Source of the DNA: a virus
Strand: one strand, 5' to 3'
DNA length: 21,694 bases
IMG/VR virus record: IMGVR_UViG_3300030004_000096
Span: 1 to 21,694 of that record
Shown: one piece after another, positions 13,689 through 18,886 of the stretch
Layout of the letters: each line of letters begins with the position of its first letter
Position numbering within the stretch: position 1 is the stretch's first letter
The notes under the pieces: model-generated
Database searches by the model: none
What the model was told of the DNA's origin: nothing
Seen by the model: only the letters and a program-made list of their open reading frames with translations
Position numbers and translations under genes: made by a program

Positions 13689-13880
13689 ATGACAAATCAA
13701 GAAATGTTTGAAAAATCATTCGAGCGTCCTTGGTATTTTTTTGAACTTGATGCGAAAGAACAATGGTATCTAGATAAACATTTAGGTATTTTAGATTGGG
13801 ATGGTAGTGATCTTACCAAAGAAGAATTGAAAAGGTTTCATAATCATTACAAGAAGCCGAAGCCAAAGAAGAATAAATAA
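13689..13880 (+). CDS. hypothetical charged protein, 63 aa
   Basis: Starts ATG 13689 behind GATGGAGAATTATA. It is rich in aromatic and acidic residues (ERPWYFFELDAKEQWYLDKH), with a strongly basic lysine/proline C terminus (YKKPKPKKNK). No family is recognised. It lies between the large RNA and tRNA-Trp. Confidence 0.6.
   Translation: MTNQEMFEKSFERPWYFFELDAKEQWYLDKHLGILDWDGSDLTKEELKRFHNHYKKPKPKKNK
13872..13879 (+). promoter_or_regulatory. late-promoter-like octamer before tRNA-Trp
   Basis: AATAAATA overlaps the stop of the 13689 gene, ten bases before the tRNA-Trp 5' end. A second overlapping ATAAATA follows. Confidence 0.4.
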
Positions 13881-13888
13881 ATATATAT

Positions 13889-13971
13889 AGGGGTGCGGTG
13901 CAGTTGGAGAGGCACGCTGGTCTCCAAAACCAGTCCGAAAGGTGAGACGAGTTCGATTCTCTCTACCCCTG
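13889..13971 (+). tRNA. tRNA-Trp (CCA)
   Basis: Acceptor AGGGGTG pairs with TACCCCT (one G-U), discriminator G. The anticodon stem CTGGT/ACCAG encloses CTCCAAA, giving CCA. T loop TTCGATT. The T stem has a bulged C and the variable region is longer than normal (about ten bases). CCA is not encoded: the sequence continues CATAAGC, the start of the duplicated homing-endonuclease leader. Confidence 0.85.
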
Positions 13972-14042
13972 CATAAGCACTCCGTATCTATATATAGCAA
14001 TAGTAAGTCTATTATAGATACGGAGGTTTAGCGATGTATTGA
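13972..14042 (+). promoter_or_regulatory. copy 1 of the homing-endonuclease leader hairpin, now without its gene
   Basis: The 62 bases from 13971 match 19161-19222 at 58 positions. Arms CTCCGTATCTATA (13980-13992) and TATAGATACGGAG (14013-14025) form a perfect 13-bp stem with the ribosome site GGAGG in the 3' arm. The late octamer equivalent is TATATATA (13989-13996). An ATG at 14034 opens a frame of two codons (Met-Tyr) before TGA, which I read as the remnant of a deleted GIY-YIG gene. Confidence 0.65.
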
Positions 14043-14055
14043 TTAAATCATATAA

Positions 14056-14132
14056 CCCTCTTATAGCTCACTGGTAGAGCGGCCAGCCGGATAGGCGGTG
14101 CGTATGTGGTTCGATTCCATATAGAGGGACCA
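14056..14132 (+). tRNA. tRNA with aberrant anticodon arm (isotype unresolved, GAU-like)
   Basis: 77 bases with encoded ACCA. Acceptor CCCTCT pairs with AGAGGG, with a mismatch at the seventh pair. D arm GCTC-ACTGGTA-GAGC and T loop TTCGATT are canonical. The anticodon arm is not: the best seven-base loop is CGGATAG, which would present GAU with G rather than U at position 33 and two mismatches in the stem. Either a decayed gene or a tRNA with a remodelled anticodon arm. Confidence 0.6.
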
Positions 14133-14143
14133 TTTTATAATAA

Positions 14144-14219
14144 CCCTGATAAGCTAATCTAGTGAAAGCGCCTGTCTGAAGAACAGGAGAGTTTCGGGCG
14201 GAACGAAAATCAGGGACCA
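14144..14219 (+). tRNA. tRNA-Phe (GAA) with non-canonical D and T loops
   Basis: Acceptor CCCTGAT pairs perfectly with ATCAGGG, discriminator A, encoded CCA. Anticodon stem CCTGT/ACAGG encloses CTGAAGA (GAA). The T stem TTTCG/CGAAA is perfect but its loop is GGCGGAA instead of TTCRANY, and the D loop AATCTAGTGAA lacks the GG that normally docks with the T loop. The elbow contact must differ from a standard tRNA. Confidence 0.75.
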
Positions 14220-14239
14220 TTTACCTTTGGAGAATGAAC

Positions 14240-14401
14240 ATGAATGAAGCATCATCTGTAACAATTTCACTTGAGCGATTTAACTCCCTATTGGAAGCCG
14301 AAGCCAAGCTAGAAGCTCTAGAGGCTGCTGGTGTTGACAATTGGGATGGCTATGATTATGCTATGGAAATCCTAGCAGAAATGGAAAAGAGTGACAAATG
14401 A
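14240..14401 (+). CDS. hypothetical acidic helical protein, 53 aa
   Basis: ATG 14240 lies seven bases after GGAG; an ATG six bases upstream is too close to that site. The sequence is acidic and alanine/leucine/glutamate-rich (LERFNSLLEAEAKLEALEAA), likely a helical hairpin, ending EILAEMEKSDK. Its TGA overlaps the PTH2 start (ATGA), so it is probably co-translated with the peptidyl-tRNA hydrolase. Confidence 0.65.
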   Translation: MNEASSVTISLERFNSLLEAEAKLEALEAAGVDNWDGYDYAMEILAEMEKSDK

Positions 14402-14781
14402 ACAAGCAAGTAATTCTCGTAAGAACTGATCTAGGAATGTCAATTGGAAAGACAGCCGCTCAGGCCGGTCATGCTGCTATCATGTTTCTCGTTCATCATC
14501 TTACCTACAACATTCCATTTAGCAAAGTCCAGATGGACTGGCTTTTCGAAGAAAAGCTAAAAAATTCTGAGTGGAATTATGGCGGCATGAGAAAGATCGT
14601 TCTGGCTGTTAATGATTTGCAAGAGCTTTTACAACTTGTCAATTTTGCACAGCAGATCGATATCGAGGCCCATTTGGTATTTGATGAAGGTCTAGACTGT
14701 ATTACATGTGCCTCTCTAGGTCCAGATGCAGCCGATAAGATTGATATTGTCACAGATCATCTAACTTTGCTAGGTAAGTAA
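14398..14781 (+). CDS. peptidyl-tRNA hydrolase, PTH2 family
   Basis: 127 residues, a normal PTH2 length. The N terminus NKQVILVRTDLGMSIGKTAA followed by QAGHAA is the signature first strand and helix (K-x-x-AQ-x-x-HA), and the later DEGLDCITCASLGPDAADKI corresponds to the conserved T-x-L-AIGP segment. PTH2 cleaves the ester between peptide and tRNA on drop-off products. The family is typical of archaea and eukaryotes and sporadic in bacteria and phages. Lying among phage tRNA genes, it probably recycles peptidyl-tRNA during fast late translation. Confidence 0.88.
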   Translation: MNKQVILVRTDLGMSIGKTAAQAGHAAIMFLVHHLTYNIPFSKVQMDWLFEEKLKNSEWNYGGMRKIVLAVNDLQELLQLVNFAQQIDIEAHLVFDEGLDCITCASLGPDAADKIDIVTDHLTLLGK

Positions 14782-15717
14782 TTGAAAATAATTCCTATCT
14801 ATGATAAAGACGGAGTTGAGATTAATCAACTTCAAATCGACGATATTTTCTCCCTTACAAATGAAAGAGTTTGTAAGGGAGAAAAAGGTTATTATAAAGG
14901 CGTAGGAATTAATTATTCCAGCCATTATATTCCTCCTGATCCAAAATTTAATATGTATGGTTATACTTTATTAAATAAATCTAATGTATTTTATATGGGT
15001 CCGAGAGTAAGTAAATTTGATTTTAAGGGCAAATCAGGAATCTTTCTTGAACCTTATCAGCCTCAGTTTAGCGACTTTATAGGCACATGTGGTTCTAAGG
15101 AGCTATCTATCATAGAAAACTCTGAAGCCTTTCAGCGGTCTTCTGTGATCGTTAGAAGCATAGTGAATTGGGATAAAGACAACAATCAATATTATTTCGT
15201 GCTCGATTACAAGTGTGCTCGTAGAAAATATTTTGATGATGGCGATCCAAAATCTCTTTACAAGCTCTTAGAATATATGGTACAAGAGAACTGGAATTTC
15301 ATTTGGGACAAGAAATCAATTAATGATATTTCATATAATGGTCTTGTAACCGACGTAGCAGATATCTTTTATTCAAAAGAATTGAAAAGTAAGATAGGTA
15401 CAGTTTATTCAGTTCTTTACAGTTTAGGAAAATTGTATCCTGATTTGTATAAAGCATTTTGTATACAAAATCATATATTTCATGTAAATGATATGGACTA
15501 TGTTTTCAATACTATTTTTCTTTTAGAGAAGTTTGGTATTGACATGAGTGATTTTTTTATGCAGAATGCTCGTGCTAGTGAAATCTACAAAAATGTGGTA
15601 ATGAATTATCTCATTGTTGGTAGAAATTGTGGCGACTGTTGTTACGTTGATTTAGGTAATCAAGTTCGTGAAGGTTACATACAGCAAACCAAAAAACAAC
15701 TAAATATTGGAGATTAA
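14782..15717 (+). CDS. large hypothetical protein, 311 aa
   Basis: The start is TTG at 14782, directly after the PTH2 stop (coupled). The sequence begins MKIIPIYDKDGVEINQLQID. Two Cys-containing stretches (CGSKELSI and CGDCCYVD near residue 285) stand out, and the body is rich in Tyr, Phe and Asp. No known domain is recognised and no signal or membrane segment is seen. It is the largest unassigned gene of the tRNA region. It ends GGAGATTAAATG, supplying the ribosome site of the next gene. Confidence 0.65.
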   Translation: MKIIPIYDKDGVEINQLQIDDIFSLTNERVCKGEKGYYKGVGINYSSHYIPPDPKFNMYGYTLLNKSNVFYMGPRVSKFDFKGKSGIFLEPYQPQFSDFIGTCGSKELSIIENSEAFQRSSVIVRSIVNWDKDNNQYYFVLDYKCARRKYFDDGDPKSLYKLLEYMVQENWNFIWDKKSINDISYNGLVTDVADIFYSKELKSKIGTVYSVLYSLGKLYPDLYKAFCIQNHIFHVNDMDYVFNTIFLLEKFGIDMSDFFMQNARASEIYKNVVMNYLIVGRNCGDCCYVDLGNQVREGYIQQTKKQLNIGD

Positions 15718-15963
15718 ATGTCTAAATTTCAGGAAGAATTGGTTAATATGATGCCGGTAAGAGATAATCTTATCGAATCAATGAAAGCTTATTGTAGAAT
15801 TCTTGCATTAGAGGGAAAACGTGAACTTATCACTTCTTCCGATATGAAGTTAAATGCTCAAGAGATTCTTATTTTAAGAAGTTTTTTTATAAACGAACAT
15901 CTTACTGTTGAATTGAAATATACTGGTTATAATGACCCATATTTAAGAATTTGTTGGATTTAA
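15718..15963 (+). CDS. hypothetical protein, 81 aa
   Basis: ATG immediately after the previous TAA, with GGAG seven bases upstream. Helical N-terminal half (FQEELVNMMPVRDNLIESMK), then LNAQEILILRSFFINEHLTV and a beta-like tail. No family recognised. Confidence 0.6.
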   Translation: MSKFQEELVNMMPVRDNLIESMKAYCRILALEGKRELITSSDMKLNAQEILILRSFFINEHLTVELKYTGYNDPYLRICWI

Positions 15964-15971
15964 AAAAGTTC

Positions 15972-16000
15972 TTGACATAAATATCGAATTGAGTTAGATT
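15972..16000 (+). promoter_or_regulatory. sigma70-like promoter for the 16.0-16.3 kb RNA
   Basis: TTGACA (15972-15977), a 17-base spacer and TAGATT (15995-16000), with a start expected near 16007. It sits eight bases after the previous gene and in front of a 290-base stretch without a gene. Confidence 0.65.
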
Positions 16001-16006
16001 ATGCAA

Positions 16007-16290
16007 GTCAGTTCAGGGGGTGTGGTTCCTTACTCTGAATGGTCCTTAATCGGAACCTCGCTTAGACTATCCGAGGGTTTAAGTTAAATAATACGGTCGT
16101 CGAAGTGCGAAATATAAGGTATGTTACTTAAACCTGTCATTTGTCATAGACAGTACCAGATATTTCCGCGACATGTATATCTCGGAGGCCATAGAGACGG
16201 TTGTAGGTACACGCGGGTTAGGAACCTACATTAATTCACCAAGTCGCACTTGGCAAGTAAAGTACCGGATAGCTACCGGCAATTATTAGG
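16007..16290 (+). ncRNA. structured noncoding RNA with its own promoter
   Basis: No gene in about 285 bases, but many helices: GGTTCC 16024-16029 with GGAACC 16052-16057; CCTCG 16056-16060 with CGAGG 16072-16076 (partly exclusive with the first); a perfect 9-bp pair GGTTTAAGT 16076-16084 with ACTTAAACC 16126-16134; CTGTC with GACAG around 16134-16155; GTAGGT 16203-16208 with ACCTAC 16224-16229; and CCAAGT 16239-16244, loop CGC, ACTTGG 16248-16253. The sequence is richer in G and C than flanking genes. It differs from the 13.3 kb RNA and I do not recognise the class. Two microprotein genes follow. Confidence 0.6.
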
Positions 16291-16296
16291 TGTATT

Positions 16297-16359
16297 ATGT
16301 CATATCACGATTTGTATATAATTGTAATAGTTTCCATTATTGTTTATTTTCTTGTGTGA
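16297..16359 (+). CDS. 20-residue single-helix membrane microprotein
   Basis: ATG 16297 to TGA 16357-16359 encodes MSYHDLYIIVIVSIIVYFLV, nearly all one membrane helix. TTAGG lies eight bases before the ATG. Its last codons contain the GAGG ribosome site of the next microprotein, so the two are coupled. Small phage helices of this type can act on membrane enzymes or as holin-like peptides; the function is unknown. Confidence 0.5.
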   Translation: MSYHDLYIIVIVSIIVYFLV

Positions 16360-16366
16360 GGTAATT

Positions 16367-16444
16367 ATGTCAGATGCTCAAATGTGGTTTTGGCTGATTT
16401 TTGTGATTGCTATTGTTATAGCAGGAGCTTATGGTTTCATTTAA
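16367..16444 (+). CDS. 25-residue single-helix membrane microprotein
   Basis: ATG 16367 with GAGG seven bases upstream, to TAA 16442-16444. MSDAQMWFWLIFVIAIVIAG is a short polar start and one membrane helix, ending AYGFI. It is paired with the 20-residue microprotein upstream. Its stop overlaps the AATAAATA motif preceding tRNA-Lys. Confidence 0.5.
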   Translation: MSDAQMWFWLIFVIAIVIAGAYGFI

Positions 16445-16450
16445 TAAATA
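16443..16450 (+). promoter_or_regulatory. late-promoter-like octamer before tRNA-Lys (CUU)
   Basis: AATAAATA, thirteen bases before the tRNA-Lys 5' end. Confidence 0.4.
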
Positions 16451-16462
16451 GAAGTTCAATAA

Positions 16463-16540
16463 GGACCATTAGCTGAGTTGGTTTTAGCGGGAGATTCTTA
16501 ATCTCCGTCAACGTAGGTTCGAATCCTACATGGTTCACCA
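16463..16540 (+). tRNA. tRNA-Lys (CUU)
   Basis: Acceptor GGACCAT pairs with ATGGTTC (one G-U), discriminator A, encoded CCA. Anticodon stem GGAGA/TCTCC encloses TTCTTAA, giving CUU. T arm GTAGG-TTCGAAT-CCTAC is canonical. Confidence 0.9.
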
Positions 16541-16554
16541 TTAAATAAAAATAC

Positions 16555-16648
16555 GGACTCGTTACCATAGTAGGTCGAATGGACGAGACTTTTAATCTCG
16601 TGATGCTGTAAAGCTCCACCGTGGGTTCGAATCCCACCGAGTCCTCCA
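16555..16648 (+). tRNA. tRNA with UUU anticodon (Lys) and long variable arm
   Basis: 94 bases. Acceptor GGACTCG pairs perfectly with CGAGTCC, discriminator T, encoded CCA. Anticodon stem CGAGA/TCTCG encloses CTTTTAA (UUU). T arm GTGGG-TTCGAAT-CCCAC is canonical and the D stem is CCAT/ATGG. Between the anticodon and T arms lies an about 18-base variable arm with a GCT-GTAA-AGC hairpin, which normal lysine tRNAs lack. Isotype by anticodon is Lys. Confidence 0.78.
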
Positions 16649-16760
16649 ATTTTGAATTACAGCCCTTACGACGGTAAGGTTCCTGTAAAAGCTGATCTGC
16701 TCGACGGAGTGACGTTAGATTCGGTAGATTACAGACCGTGATCGTGACCGATACCATTTC
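16649..16760 (+). ncRNA. folded noncoding segment after tRNA-Lys (UUU)
   Basis: Nested stems TTACAG (16657-16662) with CTGTAA (16683-16688) enclose CCTTAC, loop GACG, GTAAGG (16664-16679). Further short pairings follow (CGGT with ACCG near 16710-16745). No gene is present. It may be a small RNA processed from the tRNA transcript or a leader of the following microprotein. Confidence 0.4.
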
Positions 16761-16773
16761 ATAGGAGAATATT

Positions 16774-16887
16774 ATGGATGAATTAGAATTGAAAGGAAAT
16801 CCTCCTGATCTGTTCTTTTTTTGTTTTCTGACAATTATCGTTGTTCCAGTAACGTTTGTATGGGTATTATATAAAATTTTCAGTTGA
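16774..16887 (+). CDS. 37-residue single-helix membrane microprotein
   Basis: ATG 16774 with ATAGGAGAATATT as strong ribosome site, TGA at 16885-16887. A short polar start MDELELKGNPPD is followed by one long hydrophobic helix (LFFFCFLTIIVVPVTFVWVL) and a brief tail YKIFS. Probably inserted in the inner membrane. Third such microprotein in this region. Confidence 0.6.
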   Translation: MDELELKGNPPDLFFFCFLTIIVVPVTFVWVLYKIFS

Positions 16888-16888
16888 T

Positions 16889-16925
16889 ATAGACATAAAT
16901 ATCTATTATAGATATGTCTATGGAG
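16889..16925 (+). promoter_or_regulatory. late promoter inside a hairpin before the 16933 gene
   Basis: ATAGACATA (16889-16897) and TATGTCTAT (16913-16921) are perfect 9-bp arms. CATAAATA at 16894-16901 is a late-promoter octamer in the 5' arm and loop. GGAG (16922-16925) abuts the 3' arm and the ATG is at 16933. CTATTATAGATA is shared with the homing-endonuclease leader copy 1, suggesting common descent. Confidence 0.6.
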
Positions 16926-16932
16926 AAAAATC

Positions 16933-17238
16933 ATGAACGATCATGAACCAAAATCAGAAGCTTATAAAAATGCTTATGAAGCTGATAAGGTAGCTTATCA
17001 GAAAGCCAACGAAACTGGTGTTAAGCATTATGCAACATGGTCTAATCATGTTCTTAGCCATAATGAATTCATGTCTTATTCTAAAGAAGCTCAAAAATTA
17101 GGTAAAGACTTTTATAAAGTGCGAAGTCTATGGACCAAAAAATCTGCTGCACCTTCTAATAATTTATCTGCTACAGATAATTCAACGTTAAGTTTTTTTA
17201 AACATCAAAGCGATAACAAAGGAAAATTGGCTAGATAA
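16933..17238 (+). CDS. hypothetical late protein, 101 aa
   Basis: Rich in Ala, Lys, Tyr and Ser. It starts MNDHEPKSEAYKNAYEADKV and has a low-complexity Ser/Asn C-terminal third (APSNNLSATDNSTLSFF). No membrane segment or known domain. The upstream element predicts late expression, as for a structural or lysis-stage protein. Confidence 0.6.
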   Translation: MNDHEPKSEAYKNAYEADKVAYQKANETGVKHYATWSNHVLSHNEFMSYSKEAQKLGKDFYKVRSLWTKKSAAPSNNLSATDNSTLSFFKHQSDNKGKLAR

Positions 17239-17241
17239 TTA

Positions 17242-17269
17242 TTGACAATCGATTTCTTCATGCTATGAT
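17242..17269 (+). promoter_or_regulatory. sigma70-type promoter
   Basis: TTGACA (17242-17247), a 16-base spacer and TATGAT (17264-17269). It lies just after the 16933 gene and would drive the 17295-17884 pair. Confidence 0.65.
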
Positions 17270-17294
17270 GTTCATACATTAACGGAGAAATGTA

Positions 17295-17495
17295 ATGTTT
17301 CAGCCTGAGATTAAAACGCTTCCTCGTGGTGGTATATATAACGATCATCGCTTCATCGCCTCGGGTTTTACGACTCGTGAAGAAGCTCAGCGATACCTAG
17401 ATGGAAGACAGTACGATCTTATTGATCGCTGTTTTTCAGGACGTATTAAAGAAGATGAAGACGGTAAGTTTTCCGTTCATGTGTCATACCTCTGA
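17295..17495 (+). CDS. hypothetical protein, 66 aa
   Basis: Starts ATG 17295 after AACGGAGAAATGTA. MFQPEIKTLPRGGIYNDHRF leads into ASGFTTREEAQRYLDGRQYD, a layout like small SPOR- or RNA-binding-type folds in which a strand is followed by an EEAQ helix; no firm assignment. It ends in an alternating VHVSYL strand. Confidence 0.6.
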   Translation: MFQPEIKTLPRGGIYNDHRFIASGFTTREEAQRYLDGRQYDLIDRCFSGRIKEDEDGKFSVHVSYL

Positions 17496-17503
17496 GGTAA
17501 AAA

Positions 17504-17884
17504 ATGATCAGTATCATTGTGGTAGTAGCTATTCTTGTCAATCATTTTGTTGCTGATTTCGTTCTACAATCCGACTGGATGGCTAAAAATAAGTCTTTCA
17601 ATGATAATGCACTTGTGTTACATGTATTCATATACACATTTGCTTTAATGCCATTATATTTTGTATTTAAATATAATGGTGATAATACGATGATCTTTGC
17701 AGGATTTATTATTGCAAATTTCTACTTGCATGTGGCTACGGATTATGTTACATCAAGGTTGAATACGTATCTCTGGAAGAAAGGTCAAGTCCATTATTTC
17801 TTTGTTAGCGTAGGATTTGATCAACTTTTACATTATGCTGCACTTTTTTCAACATATTGGTTTTTTATCAGAATTATACAATAA
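17504..17884 (+). CDS. DUF3307-type multi-pass membrane protein
   Basis: 126 residues with about four hydrophobic segments. Conserved-looking polar residues within membrane regions (NHFVADFVLQSDWMAKNK, ALVLHVFIYTF, HVATDYVTSR, GFDQLLHY) match the HxxADFxLQ ... H ... D ... DQxxH pattern of DUF3307 proteins. The biochemical function of that family is unknown. It is read from the promoter at 17242. The TAA overlaps a late-promoter-like octamer. Confidence 0.8.
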   Translation: MISIIVVVAILVNHFVADFVLQSDWMAKNKSFNDNALVLHVFIYTFALMPLYFVFKYNGDNTMIFAGFIIANFYLHVATDYVTSRLNTYLWKKGQVHYFFVSVGFDQLLHYAALFSTYWFFIRIIQ

Positions 17885-17887
17885 ATA
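17880..17887 (+). promoter_or_regulatory. late-promoter-like octamer before the 17903 tRNA
   Basis: AATAAATA overlapping the stop of the DUF3307 gene, fifteen bases before the tRNA 5' end. Confidence 0.4.
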
Positions 17888-17902
17888 AACTACTTGAATT
17901 CA

Positions 17903-17974
17903 GGTCGGTTGTCGTCTAATATTAGGACACGGTGGCGTTGCGTACCGAAATGAGGGTGCAACTCCCTTCGACCA
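17903..17974 (+). tRNA. atypical tRNA, isotype unresolved
   Basis: Acceptor GGTCG pairs with CGACC plus a G-U, discriminator A, CCA not encoded. D stem TGTC/GACA encloses a long loop without a clear GG pair. The anticodon stem CGGTG/TACCG encloses an eight-base loop GCGTTGCG, in which either UGC or GUU could be presented. The T loop is TGCAACT, with G in place of the invariant U55, as in the tRNA-like domain at 13577. Possibly functional but divergent, possibly decayed. Confidence 0.5.
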
Positions 17975-17989
17975 ACATATTTTGATTAT

Positions 17990-18066
17990 GGGATCATAGT
18001 TTAGCGGTCTAGAACAATTGCCCTTCAAGCAATAAGACGTCGGTTCGAATCCGACTGGTCCTACCA
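17990..18066 (+). tRNA. tRNA-Glu (UUC) with C33
   Basis: Acceptor GGGATCA pairs with TGGTCCT (two G-U), discriminator A, encoded CCA. D arm GTT ... AAC with TAGCGGTCTAG is Glu-like, T loop TTCGAAT. Anticodon stem ATTGC/GCAAT is perfect with loop CCTTCAA, giving UUC but with C instead of the nearly invariant U at position 33. Confidence 0.82.
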
Positions 18067-18086
18067 TATTCCTTTAGGAGTTTAAA

Positions 18087-18218
18087 ATGAAACAGCGTGA
18101 CATTAGAAAGTTCAATCCCATCGCGAAGGATTTGCGTACTCCGAAGTATCGCATCCGTATCGTCGAGTTAAAAACTGTTTACAAACGCCAGAAGTTCAAG
18201 GAATATCAGAATGATTAA
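18087..18218 (+). CDS. small basic protein, 43 aa (DUF7230-like)
   Basis: ATG 18087 with TTTAGGAG upstream. The sequence MKQRDIRKFNPIAKDLRTPK and YRIRIVELKTVYKRQKFKEY resembles the small basic M-K-x-R-N-P-V-A-K proteins classed as DUF7230, found in bacteria and phages and of unknown function. It overlaps the next gene by eight bases. Confidence 0.7.
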   Translation: MKQRDIRKFNPIAKDLRTPKYRIRIVELKTVYKRQKFKEYQND

Positions 18219-18477
18219 GTATGAAAAGTTAAATGTAATCAAGACTTATGAACTACCTCAAAAATATTCTACATACTTTTTTAACAAGTACGATGATCAA
18301 ATGTGTAATGGCAAGCTCGTCGATCTTAACTGGTCAGAGTTCGGTCTTCCGTATATTGATCGAGTTGGTGAAGAAGATTGGACTGATGTAGACCCAGAAG
18401 AAATTGAATTCCGTAAACTTGCCACAGAAGATGGCGTACCAGAAAACGAAGATTTGTTTCTACAATTCGTTTGGTAA
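18211..18477 (+). CDS. hypothetical acidic protein, 88 aa
   Basis: Overlaps the preceding small gene. The sequence is acidic with many Asp/Glu (GEEDWTDVDPEEIEFRKLAT) and several aromatic residues. No family recognised. A 9-bp hairpin follows eleven bases after its stop. Confidence 0.6.
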   Translation: MIKYEKLNVIKTYELPQKYSTYFFNKYDDQMCNGKLVDLNWSEFGLPYIDRVGEEDWTDVDPEEIEFRKLATEDGVPENEDLFLQFVW

Positions 18478-18487
18478 ATTGAACCCT

Positions 18488-18514
18488 GTCCGAAGATTAC
18501 CTCCTTCTTCGGAC
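18488..18514 (+). terminator. 9-bp hairpin after the 18211 gene
   Basis: GTCCGAAGA and TCTTCGGAC form a perfect stem with a nine-base loop. No T-run follows (ATATCCC), so it is at best a weak terminator, or an mRNA-stabilising hairpin. Confidence 0.4.
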
Positions 18515-18519
18515 ATATC

Positions 18520-18565
18520 CCTTGACGTAATGCAATTTCTGGTGTAGATTTGCATTACGTCAAGG
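18520..18565 (+). promoter_or_regulatory. sigma70-like promoter embedded in a perfect 16-bp inverted repeat
   Basis: Arms CCTTGACGTAATGCAA (18520-18535) and its exact complement (18550-18565) flank a 14-base loop. TTGACG (18522-18527) and TAGATT (18545-18550) are 17 bases apart, so the -35 lies in the 5' arm and the -10 in the loop. RNA would start near 18557 and lack the 5' arm. The 3' arm ends in AAGGAG. It could be an operator for a dimeric regulator or an RNA switch. Confidence 0.6.
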
Positions 18566-18585
18566 AGTTTATTAGGATAAAGATA

Positions 18586-18885
18586 ATGGTTTGTTATTTA
18601 GCTGTTAAAGAAAATTCTGATTGGGAAGGTACGTTTACTCAGCCTTTGAAAGTTTTTCTATCAAAAGATAGTGCCGACTTGTTCGTCATGGAATTGAATG
18701 AAAAGAATGAAAATAATGTTAAACTTTTGAATAAAATTGAAAACAAATTATCAAAAATTTCTTGTGATCCAAAAAAGAAAAATCTAGTTGATGCATACAG
18801 ATATGAAATAGCTGAGCTTTATAAATTAGATTTTTCTGAGAATTATTTCTATTGTGTCAAAGAACTAGAATTGGTGGAGACGTAA
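18586..18885 (+). CDS. hypothetical protein, 99 aa
   Basis: I take the ATG at 18586 (MVCYLAVKENSDWEGTFTQP), preceded by TTAGGATAAAGATA. An in-frame TTG inside the upstream repeat is unlikely. The middle is a lysine/asparagine-rich helix (ELNEKNENNVKLLNKIENKL), with a beta-like C terminus (YFYCVKELELVET). No family recognised. One base separates it from the next gene. Confidence 0.6.
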   Translation: MVCYLAVKENSDWEGTFTQPLKVFLSKDSADLFVMELNEKNENNVKLLNKIENKLSKISCDPKKKNLVDAYRYEIAELYKLDFSENYFYCVKELELVET

Positions 18886-18886
18886 A

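Noticed and set aside
14333-14361. TTGACA-N17-TATGCT promoter before PTH2
   Set aside because: It lies inside the 14240 coding sequence with a poor -10; the PTH2 gene is better explained by coupling to the upstream gene.
16437-16934. 165-residue minus-strand frame across the two Lys tRNAs
   Set aside because: It is the antisense of tRNA genes; its VGFEPT-type strings are the usual spurious translation of T arms.
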